Below are positions 1-10,696 of a DNA stretch of 14,329 nt, piece after piece. The stretch comes from Polaromonas sp. (lineage in GTDB: Bacteria > Pseudomonadota > Gammaproteobacteria > Burkholderiales > Burkholderiaceae_C): contig JACMQR010000022.1 of assembly GCA_014376885.1 (NCBI GenBank), positions 1 to 14,329 on the forward strand, read 5' to 3'. The position numbers were made by a program, and so were the translations under genes. The first letter of the stretch is position 1. Each line of letters begins with the position of its first letter. The notes beneath the pieces were generated by a model. That model ran no database searches, had not been told where the DNA came from, and saw only the letters and a list, made by a program, of their open reading frames with translations.

Positions 1-1
1 C

Positions 2-517
2 TCGCAAGCAGCAGACCGGGCGGCCGAGCTGCTGATCGTGCCCACGGCATTGATGGGCCTGACGCTGCCCGAAGCGCGCCTGATCGTGCGCCACATGCAG
101 CCGCAGATCATCAGCAAGGGCACGGTGTTTATCCGGGAGGGTGACACCCGCGACACCGGCTTCATGATGCTGCTGCTCGACGGCGAAGTCACGGTTGAAA
201 CCAAGGTGGCCAGCCGCCCCGAGCCGATCATCATCGCACTGCTGGGCCCGGGCAGCCTGATCGGTGAGCTGGGTCTGATCGGCGGCCAGGCGCGCTATGC
301 GTCGTGCATTGCGGCCACGCCGCTGCGCTGCGCGATTTTGACGCGCCCGGCACTGCACCAGCTGATGCAGGACCACCCGCTGGTCGCCGCCAAGCTGCTG
401 CTGGCCATGTCCTGCCGCCTGGGCGCGAGCCTGTGCGAGATGACCGACAAACTCAAGATGTATGTCCAGCTGACGCAGGCAATGGAGCAGGAAATCGCGT
501 CCCGCACCGATGCCTGA
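2..517 (+). CDS. Cyclic nucleotide-binding domain protein without a DNA-binding domain (5'-partial)
   Basis: The reading frame is open to the left edge with no stop, so the gene probably starts outside the window; a GTG at 38 is the only in-window start that would give a nearly complete domain. Numbering from that GTG, residues 5-125 form a CAP_ED / cNMP-binding beta-roll. The phosphate-binding-cassette-like stretch around GELGLIGGQARYAS keeps the glutamate (E77) and arginine (R86) that contact the cyclic phosphate in CRP-type domains. After the roll only about 35 mainly helical residues follow, too few for a CRP/FNR winged helix, so this is unlikely to be a classical transcription factor. 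It may be a stand-alone sensor or the C-terminus of a larger protein whose effector part lies upstream. It converges on metH with 51 bases between the stops; no clear terminator is visible there. The domain call is firm, the ligand and role unknown. Confidence 0.8.
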   Translation, partial: SQAADRAAELLIVPTALMGLTLPEARLIVRHMQPQIISKGTVFIREGDTRDTGFMMLLLDGEVTVETKVASRPEPIIIALLGPGSLIGELGLIGGQARYASCIAATPLRCAILTRPALHQLMQDHPLVAAKLLLAMSCRLGASLCEMTDKLKMYVQLTQAMEQEIASRTDA

Positions 518-568
518 GCTGATGGGGCAGCCAGCCTCGCGCAGCGCCGCCCCTGTGCCGGATGGCCC

Positions 569-1648
<1,080 letters not shown>

Positions 1649-1655
1649 GACGGCG

Positions 1656-1684
1656 ATTGTAGGAACACGGTTGCGGCCTGGCAG
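1656..1684 (-). promoter_or_regulatory. Predicted sigma-70 promoter of metH, leaderless start
   Basis: On the minus strand a -10 box TACAAT (1661-1656, five of six consensus bases) lies 17 bases after a -35-like CTGCCA (1684-1679, four of six). Transcription would start seven to eight bases after the -10 box, which is at the A of the metH ATG (1648). No ribosome-binding sequence fits between them. This is a by-eye prediction. Confidence 0.5.
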
Positions 1685-1730
1685 GCAAAGGGCTTATTGC
1701 CCCGGCCGTTTTCCACGCGCCGTGCACCTG

Positions 1731-1769
1731 GCAGGCGCTGCGGCGCTCCGGATGCGCCGCAGCGCCTGC
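1731..1769. repeat. Perfect 16-bp inverted repeat between divergent metH and recQ
   Basis: GCAGGCGCTGCGGCGC (1731-1746) is followed by a 7-base spacer and its exact reverse complement (1754-1769). There is no T-run on either side, and the element sits between two genes that are transcribed away from each other, so it is not a conventional terminator of either. It could be a REP-type element, a protein-binding palindrome or an RNA hairpin in an upstream transcript. The palindrome is directly visible; the role is not. Confidence 0.8.
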
Positions 1770-1899
1770 GGTCTGCGGGCCGGGCGCACAATAGCGGCCT
1801 GCAGGCCAGTACCCGCGCTGGCCTGACCTATTACCCATCAAAACAGACACCTGCGCAATGCCCGTCAGCGCGGGTGGCTATTAATTTCAGAGCACAGCC

Positions 1900-3948
<2,049 letters not shown>

Positions 3949-4522
3949 CGGCCGCGCCTGATGATGCGCGCGGGCACACCGACCGCCAGGGCGCCATCGG
4001 GCACATCGGTGATGACGACCGCATTGGCGCCGATGTCCACGTCGTCGCCAATGCGCACCGCGCCCAAAATCTTGGCGCCCGCGCCGATGTTCACCCGGTT
4101 GCCGATGTGCGGCGCCTCCAGCGGCCGGTCCAGGCGCCGGTTGCCGATGGTCACGCCCTGGCGAATGATGCAGTCGTCGCCAATCACCGCGTTGCCGTGC
4201 ACGACGATGGCGCCCGAATGCTCGATCACCAGGCGCCGGCCGATCCGGGCCGACACGCCGATGGTGATGCCCGAGAGCATCTCCGCCAGCTTGGCCAGAA
4301 AAAGATGCACCACGCCCAGCGCTAGGCGCACCAGCCGGGACCGAAAACGGTAGCGCCAGTGCCCCAGCCGGTAGACCTGCAAGGCCCAGAAACCCAGGGA
4401 AAGAACGCCTTCGCGGGCGACGCGCAGGTCTTCGAAAAATGCCATGGTTTCGGGTGCCTTTATCGCAGCTGCAAAATTTTCATCGCCATGCTGGCACTTC
4501 ACCGACGCGTTTTCAAAGCCGC

Positions 4523-6892
4523 TCAGGGCATGAAACCCATGGCCCGGCCCTGCCGGACCTCGGGCTTGATGCGGTGCTCGGCTTCGAGCTGCGCCAAAAA
4601 CTCGTCGGCCGACAGCTCGGCGTCCAGAATCACCGTTTGCCGTTTGACGGCTGCAAAGTCGCCCGGGCACAGCTGAGCCAGCTGGCCCAGCCGCTGGCGC
4701 AGTCTGCCGGTGAGCAAGCCGGCATGGCCCGCCAGCGCTTCGGTGGTGAACATGGTTTCGCGCTGCTCGGCGGTCAGCGGCATGAACTTGATCTTGAAGG
4801 TAAAACGGCGCAGCGCCGCCGGGTCAAGGCTTTCCATCAGGTTGGTGGTGCAGATGAAAATGCCGGCGTAGCGCTCCATGCCCTGCAGCATCTCGTTGAC
4901 CTCGGTGACTTCGTAGGTGCGCTGGGCGCCGCGCCGGTCCTGCAAAAAGCTGTCGGCCTCGTCCAGCAGCAGCACCGCCTTTTCCAGCTCGGCCTCGCGG
5001 AACATGGCGGCCATCTGCTGCTCGGTTTCGCCGACATACTTGCTCATCAGGTCGCTGGCCTGCTTGATGAGCAGCGGCTGCCCGAGCGCCCGGGCGATGT
5101 GCTCGGCCAGCGCGGTCTTGCCAGTGCCCGGCGGCCCGTAGAAACACAGGCTGCCGTGGTTGCGGCTTTTCAGCGCTGCCACAATGCGCGCAACCTCAAA
5201 GCGCGACTCGACATTGAGCATTGCCAGGTCGTAGGTGGTCGCGCTGCCGCGCCCGCCGGACTGGGCCTTGTTGCCCAGCGCCACATCGGCGTTTTTCAGC
5301 TGGCGCTCGATCAGCGACTCCATCAACGCCGGCCGGCCGCCGGCCAGGATGGCCTGCAGCCCGGCGCCATCGACCTCGGAATCCATGGCTGTTGCGGGCG
5401 CGCTGGCCAGCCGGGCAAAGCGCACTGCCGTGCGGATCTGCGCCGGCGTCAGGCCCTTGCGCGCGGTCAGCCGGGCCACAAAGGCATCGCTGACCTCGAC
5501 GCCTTCGAGTGTCTTGCGCACAATACCTTCCCTGGCGCCGGGCGGCGGCGAGCGCAGCTCCAGATGGTAGGCAAAGCGGCGCCGAAAGGCCGGGTCGATC
5601 TGCTCGATGCGATTGGTCACCCACAGCGTGGGCACCGGGTTGGACTCCAAAATCTGGTTGACCCAGGCCTTGCCGTTGACCGACCCGCTGCCCGGCGCGC
5701 TCAGCTGGTCTGAGCGGGCCATGAGCTGCGCGGCTTCGCTGGAGATCGGCGGAAACACGTCTTCCACCTCGTCAAACAGCAGCGCCGAATGCATGCTGGC
5801 CTTGAGAAACACCTGGGCGATCTGCAAGGAGCGGTAGCGGTCGCGCCCGCTGTGCGAATTGCCGTCCCGGTCGGCGTATTCGACCTCGAACAGGTCCAGC
5901 CCGGCCGCTTTCGCCACCACCTTGGCCAGCTCGGTCTTGCCGGTGCCCGGCGGGCCGTAGAGCAGGATGTTGACACCGGGCTCCTTGCCGGCCACCGCCT
6001 GGCGCAGCAGCGCCACCAGCACCTGCACATCGTCCTGCACGAAGGCAAAGTCGGCCAGGCCCAGAGCGCTGCGGCTGGCGGGCCGGGTGAAGACGGCCAT
6101 CAGCTCGCTGTGGTCGCGGTATTTGCGCATCAAGACCGGCGGCAGTTTTTCGCTGACCTTCATCAGGTCTGCCAGGTCGGTGATGTTGTGCTCGGAAATC
6201 AGGTTTTCGACCATGCCGATGCGCTCCAGCCGCGAGCCCGGGCGCAGCGCGTCGGCCACATCGGGCGCCTTGACGCCGGCGACGTCGGCCAGCGCCGCAT
6301 AGGCTTCGGGCGCATTGTTGACCTTGAACTCGACCAGCAGCGAGCGCAGGTCGCGCTGGTACCGGGCCAGCGTGCCGTAAAGCAGCAGCGCCCGTTCGGC
6401 GCGGTTGAGCTGCAGCAGGCTGGCCAGCGACTCGATGTTTTTTTCGACCAGGGTCGACTGCTTTTTCAGCGCCTGAGTCAGCCAGTCGCCGGTGGCGCAC
6501 AGCACCGACAGCAAATCCTTTGGCTGGTCCTTGGCATGCTCGTCCAGATAGAAAAACAGCGTGCCTTCTTCGTACGGGCCGCGCCAGACGCCATGCCGGG
6601 CCATGAATTCGGCATCGCTCAGGGCTTCGTGGCCCTGCCAGAACTCGTTGCCCTTGCAGCGCCGGTTCAAGAATTCGCGCAGCCGCTGCACCGCCGGCAG
6701 CGGCCAGACCAGATGGCGGCCGGACAGCGAGAGCAAGCTGGTCAGGTCGCGCCGGACATTGAATTTGGCGCCCTGGCGCGCCGCCAGGTTAAGAACGAAA
6801 TGCGAGCACATCAGGTCCAGTACCGGCGCATCCTTGAGCCCGGGGGATAGCAGCCAGGGCTGCGGATACTCGACAAGAGAACGCTTGTTCAT
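4523..6892 (-). CDS. Tandem AAA+ ATPase of unknown function
   Basis: The ATG at 6892 is chosen because a GGAG lies eight bases upstream; the frame is open for 52 more codons without family-like sequence. The 789-residue protein has an N-terminal region of about 290 residues that I do not recognise (helical, no membrane span or signal peptide), then two AAA modules. Module 1: Walker A GPPGTGKT (313-320), Walker B LLFDE (371-375), sensor-1-like WVTN (424-427), arginine-finger-like DPAFRRRF (433-440). Module 2: Walker A GPPGTGKT (586-593), Walker B LLLDE (641-645), CTTN (681-684), DPAALRRF (690-697). Both sites look catalytically complete, so a cytoplasmic ring-forming remodelling ATPase is likely. 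The arrangement recalls Cdc48/SpoVK-type proteins, but the N-domain differs and the partner is unknown. The acetyltransferase gene follows on the same strand, and ilvA is divergent upstream. Confidence 0.88.
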   Translation of the reverse strand: MNKRSLVEYPQPWLLSPGLKDAPVLDLMCSHFVLNLAARQGAKFNVRRDLTSLLSLSGRHLVWPLPAVQRLREFLNRRCKGNEFWQGHEALSDAEFMARHGVWRGPYEEGTLFFYLDEHAKDQPKDLLSVLCATGDWLTQALKKQSTLVEKNIESLASLLQLNRAERALLLYGTLARYQRDLRSLLVEFKVNNAPEAYAALADVAGVKAPDVADALRPGSRLERIGMVENLISEHNITDLADLMKVSEKLPPVLMRKYRDHSELMAVFTRPASRSALGLADFAFVQDDVQVLVALLRQAVAGKEPGVNILLYGPPGTGKTELAKVVAKAAGLDLFEVEYADRDGNSHSGRDRYRSLQIAQVFLKASMHSALLFDEVEDVFPPISSEAAQLMARSDQLSAPGSGSVNGKAWVNQILESNPVPTLWVTNRIEQIDPAFRRRFAYHLELRSPPPGAREGIVRKTLEGVEVSDAFVARLTARKGLTPAQIRTAVRFARLASAPATAMDSEVDGAGLQAILAGGRPALMESLIERQLKNADVALGNKAQSGGRGSATTYDLAMLNVESRFEVARIVAALKSRNHGSLCFYGPPGTGKTALAEHIARALGQPLLIKQASDLMSKYVGETEQQMAAMFREAELEKAVLLLDEADSFLQDRRGAQRTYEVTEVNEMLQGMERYAGIFICTTNLMESLDPAALRRFTFKIKFMPLTAEQRETMFTTEALAGHAGLLTGRLRQRLGQLAQLCPGDFAAVKRQTVILDAELSADEFLAQLEAEHRIKPEVRQGRAMGFMP

Positions 6893-7110
6893 GGACAAAC
6901 TCCGGTTTGCAACGCTGCCGCCGACTCCCTGCCTTGAATTTTTTATTGACTTGACCAGCTTGCACCATAACGCAAGCCAACACCGGGTGGGAGACAGGGC
7001 CTGAATACGGCGCGGGCCGACACGCCGCCCGGGCTTGAAAATGACCACTCCCGTGCAAAGCGGTGGAAAATGGTGGGCTAGCCGCTCTGTCCCGCTTCAC
7101 AAGGAATTCC

Positions 7111-8313
7111 ATGCTTGGCCTGACCGATGTCGAAAATGCCGCGCAGCGCCTCTGCGGCCACCTGCTCAACACGCCCTGCGTCGAGTCGCGCACGCTGTCG
7201 CAGCTGACTGGCGCGCAGGTTTACCTGAAATTTGAAAACCTGCAGTACACCGCCTCCTTCAAGGAGCGCGGCGCCTGCAACAAGCTCGCGCAGCTCCTGG
7301 CGTCCGAGCGCCAGCGCGGCGTGATCGCCATGAGCGCGGGCAACCATGCGCAGGGCGTGGCCTACCATGCGCAGCGCCTGGGCATCCGGGCGGTCATCGT
7401 GATGCCGCGCCTGACGCCCGGCGTGAAAATCGAGCGCACCCGGGGCTTTGGTGCCGAGGTGCTGCTGCATGGCGACACGCTCGACGAGGCGCGCGCCCAT
7501 GCCTTGCAGCTGGCCGAACGGGAAGGGCTGGTGTTTGTCCACCCCTACGACGACGAGGCCATCATTGCCGGCCAGGGCACGGTGGGGCTGGAAATGCTCC
7601 AGGCCGAGCCGGGCCTGGATGTGCTGGTGGTGGCCGTCGGCGGCGGCGGCCTGATTGCCGGCATGGCCACGGCGGCCAAGGCGCTCAAGCCCGGCATCGA
7701 GGTCATTGGCGTGCAGACCTCGCGTTATCCCAGCATGGTCAATGCCATCAAGGGCACGCACCATCCCCAGGGCTCCAGCACGATTGCCGATGGCATTGCG
7801 GTGGGCACGCCTGGCGTCATCACCCAGGCCATCATCGCCGAAAAAGTCGATGACCTGCTGCTGGTCGATGAAGGCGATATCGAGCAAGCCATGGTGATGC
7901 TGCTGGAGATTGAAAAAACGCTGGTCGAAGGCGCCGGCGCGGCCGGCCTGGCGGCACTGCTCAAGTACCCGGCGCGCTTTGCCGGCCTGAAGGTCGGGCT
8001 GGTGCTGTGCGGCGGCAACATCGACCCGCTGCTGCTGGCCGCCATCATCGAGCGCGGCATGGTGCGCGCCGGGCGCCTGGCGCGCCTGCGGGTCAGCGCG
8101 CGCGACATTCCCGGCTCGCTGGCCAAAATCACCGCCACCGTGGCCGACGCTGGCGCCAACATCGAGGAAGTGCACCACCAGCGCGCCTTCACCCTGCTGG
8201 CCGCGCAAAATGTCGAGGTCGAGCTGGTGGTGCAAACCCGCGGCCGGCCACACATCGCGCAGGTGCTGCAGGCGCTGCGCTCAGCCGGCCTGCAGGCCGA
8301 AGAGCAGCACTGA
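7111..8313 (+). CDS. ilvA: Threonine ammonia-lyase (threonine deaminase) with one ACT domain
   Basis: The enzyme uses PLP to turn threonine into 2-oxobutyrate and ammonia, the entry to isoleucine synthesis or threonine breakdown. The start at 7111 has AAGGA five bases upstream; a GTG at 7063 in the same frame is less likely. In the 400-residue product the PLP lysine is K51 in TASFKERGA, the cofactor-binding SAGNHAQG is at 75-82, and the phosphate-binding glycine loop VGGGGLIAG is at 176-184. EGAGAAGLAALL follows at 273-284. A single ACT domain (about 326-397) begins RLRVSARDIPGSL. The length fits the medium class: E. coli TdcB has 329 residues and no such domain, biosynthetic IlvA has 514 with a doubled regulatory domain. 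The ACT domain suggests allosteric control by an amino acid, but which one cannot be read from sequence. Serine may be a side substrate. It converges on the PLP enzyme with 44 bases between the stops. Confidence 0.93.
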   Translation: MLGLTDVENAAQRLCGHLLNTPCVESRTLSQLTGAQVYLKFENLQYTASFKERGACNKLAQLLASERQRGVIAMSAGNHAQGVAYHAQRLGIRAVIVMPRLTPGVKIERTRGFGAEVLLHGDTLDEARAHALQLAEREGLVFVHPYDDEAIIAGQGTVGLEMLQAEPGLDVLVVAVGGGGLIAGMATAAKALKPGIEVIGVQTSRYPSMVNAIKGTHHPQGSSTIADGIAVGTPGVITQAIIAEKVDDLLLVDEGDIEQAMVMLLEIEKTLVEGAGAAGLAALLKYPARFAGLKVGLVLCGGNIDPLLLAAIIERGMVRAGRLARLRVSARDIPGSLAKITATVADAGANIEEVHHQRAFTLLAAQNVEVELVVQTRGRPHIAQVLQALRSAGLQAEEQH

Positions 8314-8321
8314 CCCGGGCA

Positions 8322-8338
8322 CGGGCGTTTTGCGCCCG
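8322..8338 (+). terminator. Possible terminator hairpin between the convergent ilvA and PLP-enzyme genes
   Basis: CGGGCG (8322-8327), a TTTTG loop and CGCCCG (8333-8338) form a hairpin just after the ilvA stop. A competing pairing of the same CGCCCG with CGGGCG just downstream is possible. Only a short TTTT follows, further downstream, so intrinsic termination here is uncertain. Confidence 0.35.
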
Positions 8339-8357
8339 CACGCGGGCGGGGGACTTT

Positions 8358-9500
8358 TCAGGCGCAGGTCAGTGCCTGGGCCAGGTCGTCGATCAGGTCG
8401 TCGGCATGTTCCAGGCCGACCGACACCCGCAGCAGGCCCTGCGGCGTCTTGCTTTGCGGGCCTTCGATCGAGGCGCGGTGCTCGATCAGACTTTCGACGC
8501 CGCCCAGGCTGGTGGCGCGGGTGAAGATTTCGACATGGGCGGCCAGCGCCATGGCCGCATCCTTGCCGCCCTTGACCTCGAAGGACAGCATGCCGCCAAA
8601 GCCGGACATCTGCCGGGCGGCCAGCGCATGGAAAGGGTTGCCCGGCAGGCCGGGGTAATGGGTCACGCTGACCTTGTCGTGCTGCGCCAGGAACTCGGCC
8701 ACCTTTTGCGCGTTGGCGCAGTGCGCCTGCATGCGGTAGGGCAGCGTCGGCAGGCTGCGCATGACCAGCCAGCAGTCAAACGGCGACGGCACCGCGCCGC
8801 CAAACAATTGCGCGGTTCGCAGCTGCGCGAAATGCTCGTCGTCCAGGCGCGTCACCACCGCGCCGCCCAGCACATCGCTGCGCCCGCCCAGGTACTTGGT
8901 GGTGGCATGCATCACCATGTCGCAGCCCAGCGCCAGCGGCTGCTGCAGCACCGGGCTGGCAAAGGTGTTGTCGGCAATGGCGCGCGCACCCATCGCATGG
9001 GCCATCTCGGCAATCGCCGCGATGTCGACACACTGCAGCAGCGGATTGGACGGCGTTTCGATCCAGACGATCCGGGTTTGCGGCGTCATGGCAGCGCGCA
9101 CGGTGTCGAGATTTTTCATGTCGATGAACGACGCGGTGACGCCCCATTTGGCGAACAGGTGCTTGAGCACATTGGCCGTGCCGTGGTAGATGTCGGCGGG
9201 CGCCACCACATGGTCGCCCGGCGCCAGGCCCTGGAAGATGGCCGTGACCGCCGCCAGGCCCGAGCCGAAGGCCGCGCCGCCGGCGCCGCCCTCCAGCGCG
9301 GCCAGCGCCGCTTCCAGGGCGTTGCGGTTCGGGTTGTGGTTGCGCGAATACAAAAAGCCGCGCGAATAGCCGCCGTCGGCATCGCGCTCGAAGGTGGTCG
9401 ACAGGTGGATCGCTTCGGTCACCGCGCCGGTGCCGGCATCTACCCCATGGCCGGCATGGACGGCAAGGGTTTCAAGCTTGTATTTTTTTCCGGGTTTCAT
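8358..9500 (-). CDS. Cys/Met-metabolism PLP-dependent enzyme (cystathionine gamma-synthase/lyase-like)
   Basis: This 380-residue protein belongs to the trans-sulfuration family (cystathionine gamma-synthase, gamma-lyase, beta-lyase, methionine gamma-lyase). Seen in order: the YSRNHNP segment (51-57) whose tyrosine and arginine bind the PLP phosphate of the neighbouring subunit, FGSGLAA (78-84), PLP-stacking Y105 in ADIYHGT, the ring-nitrogen aspartate D177 in IADNTFASP, and the Schiff-base lysine K202 in HATTKYLGGRSDVLGG. The usual histidine of the GHSDV motif is arginine here (GGRSDV). The exact reaction cannot be assigned: family members differ at only a few residues and this one could act on cystathionine, an acylated homoserine or methionine. 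The ATG at 9500 has only a weak GGA upstream. The gene has its own 163-base upstream gap, which contains a repeat-like element and a small palindrome. Confidence 0.88.
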   Translation of the reverse strand: MKPGKKYKLETLAVHAGHGVDAGTGAVTEAIHLSTTFERDADGGYSRGFLYSRNHNPNRNALEAALAALEGGAGGAAFGSGLAAVTAIFQGLAPGDHVVAPADIYHGTANVLKHLFAKWGVTASFIDMKNLDTVRAAMTPQTRIVWIETPSNPLLQCVDIAAIAEMAHAMGARAIADNTFASPVLQQPLALGCDMVMHATTKYLGGRSDVLGGAVVTRLDDEHFAQLRTAQLFGGAVPSPFDCWLVMRSLPTLPYRMQAHCANAQKVAEFLAQHDKVSVTHYPGLPGNPFHALAARQMSGFGGMLSFEVKGGKDAAMALAAHVEIFTRATSLGGVESLIEHRASIEGPQSKTPQGLLRVSVGLEHADDLIDDLAQALTCA

Positions 9501-9603
9501 TGGAGTTCCAGAGGTTGCTTTGCAAAACAGCGCAGCTTGCAGTATCGCTGCGGCCCGCGCCCTGGCGGCGCATTTGGACGGACCGACCGTTTTTAACGTC
9601 TTT

Positions 9604-9660
9604 TCAGGCCCTGGTGCTTGTCCTGGTTAGGCGTGCAGCTATTGTTTATATAGCAGTCAA
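9604..9660 (-). repeat. Intergenic repeat-like element downstream of the MOSC gene
   Basis: Read on the minus strand, this segment has GCTAT, a 7-base spacer and ATAGC (9654-9638), followed by TGCACGCC and CCAGGACAAGCACCAGGGCC. It resembles, from memory, a short dispersed element of Comamonadaceae genomes that begins with an AATAGCTGC-type palindrome. A more diverged candidate copy lies at about 1838-1888. The small palindrome is directly visible; family membership rests on recollection. Confidence 0.4.
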
Positions 9661-9663
9661 GAA

Positions 9664-10242
9664 TCAGCGCAGATGCTTGGCCAGCTTGGCGGCAAACAGC
9701 GCTGCAATGCTGACGCTGCGCCGCCCGGCAATCACCTCGAACGGCTCGCCGCGGCGCAGCAGGCCAGGCGTTTGCACAGCCAGGTAAAAACCGCAAAAGC
9801 CGGTGCGCGCCATCAGCCGGGACGCGCCGCCAAAGCCCATGGCGGCGTTGAATTTGTAGCAGGGCTCGCGCGGCAGCGTCACCCGCAATTCGCAGCCGGG
9901 AAAGCGCAGCACGTCACCGGCCCAGACCTCGGACTCCAGCAGGCCTTGCAGGGTCAGGTTTTCCCCCAGGCTGCCGCCCGGCAGCTGGTCGTCAATACCG
10001 GCCAGGCCGGCTTCCCGCCGGGCGGCCTGCCAATGCGGGTAATGCTCTGACGGATAGGCATACACCGCCTTTTCCAGCCCGCCGTGAACCGACAGGTCGG
10101 CCTGCTCGTCGCCCAGCAGGCCCAGCGGCAGGACCGGCAGCGCGTCCGAAACGGCCTGCTTGCCGTAGGCCGTCAAGATGCTGCGCTCGCCGATCTTGAC
10201 CCGCCGGGCCGGACCGATCTGAACCGAAAGAAGATGCGCCAT
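9664..10242 (-). CDS. MOSC domain-containing protein (YiiM-like)
   Basis: The ATG at 10242 gives 192 residues starting MAHLLSVQIGPARRV, a typical front for this family; the frame is open upstream to 10320 but that part looks unrelated. MOSC domains are the C-terminal part of molybdenum-cofactor sulfurases and also occur in proteins that handle sulfur or N-hydroxylated substrates with the cofactor. Family features are GLLGDEQAD-SVHGG (41-55), YPSEHYPHW (63-71), SLGENLT (91-97) and the conserved cysteine C128 in LPREPCYKFN, the likely cofactor or sulfur site. The order closely follows E. coli YiiM (about 224 residues), which makes 6-N-hydroxylaminopurine resistance plausible, but the protein stops earlier and lacks most of the C-terminal helical extension. 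No strong ribosome-binding site is visible. The gene is divergent from the 55-residue membrane protein, 149 bases away. Confidence 0.85.
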   Translation of the reverse strand: MAHLLSVQIGPARRVKIGERSILTAYGKQAVSDALPVLPLGLLGDEQADLSVHGGLEKAVYAYPSEHYPHWQAARREAGLAGIDDQLPGGSLGENLTLQGLLESEVWAGDVLRFPGCELRVTLPREPCYKFNAAMGFGGASRLMARTGFCGFYLAVQTPGLLRRGEPFEVIAGRRSVSIAALFAAKLAKHLR

Positions 10243-10391
10243 GGATTGCCCGTCGTTGCCAAACGCTGACTGTAATGAATTTTTGATGCCGCCGGCAGCC
10301 CGAGCCGCGCGGCCAGCCACTGCCCTGCAGGTCTGCCAGGCCGGTCAAGAAGGTAAACTCAGACCAGTTTCAAAGCCTATCAGGAGCCGCC

Positions 10392-10559
10392 ATGAACCCC
10401 GCGACCGAGCACACGACGAATGCTGCCCACAGCAGCCCCACACCGGCCGAAGAGCAAGATGCGGTCGATTCCATCGTTCCCATGATTCCCTATGTGTTGC
10501 CCATGGTGGGTGGCGTGCTGATTTTTCTGCTGGCTTTTATCGCTGTTTTCCTGGCCTAG
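10392..10559 (+). CDS. Small single-span membrane protein, 55 residues
   Basis: A short frame starts at ATG 10392, with AGGAG five bases upstream, the best ribosome-binding site in the window. The product begins MNPATEHTTNAAHSS, has a polar, partly acidic N-terminal half (about 1-28), then a proline-bearing hydrophobic C-terminal half (about 29-55, ending LLAFIAVFLA) that can cross the membrane once, with the very C-terminus inside or at the far face of the membrane. There is no signal-peptidase site. I do not recognise a family. It lies 137 bases before an ABC-type ATPase gene on the same strand and might be its membrane partner, which is speculation. The tidy ribosome-binding site and a clean membrane segment argue that it is a real gene. 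Confidence 0.72.
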   Translation: MNPATEHTTNAAHSSPTPAEEQDAVDSIVPMIPYVLPMVGGVLIFLLAFIAVFLA

Positions 10560-10696
10560 AGCCAGTTGCCGGCCCTTCGGCGCAGGTAAGAAAATTCGCC
10601 TGGGGCGGACTTTTTTCGTTGAAAAAGCGCTGGGCATGGCACCGGACCAGCGAAACCCGGGGCAGCCGTCCTATTTCCGGCCCAAAGGCTTGCCGC

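Noticed and set aside
518..568. Terminator between the cNMP-binding gene and metH
   Set aside because: Some GC-rich complementary words occur, but there is no compact stem with a T-run.
1649..1899. Search for a cobalamin or SAM riboswitch upstream of metH
   Set aside because: The predicted start leaves no leader, and I see no B12-box-like sequence or SAM riboswitch core; only the 16-bp hairpin stands out.
7078..8253. A 391-codon minus-strand frame opposite ilvA
   Set aside because: It is antisense to a well-supported PLP enzyme and has no family features.
8007..9596. A 529-codon plus-strand frame across the end of ilvA and opposite the PLP enzyme
   Set aside because: It overlaps two well-supported genes in other frames and has no coherent domain.
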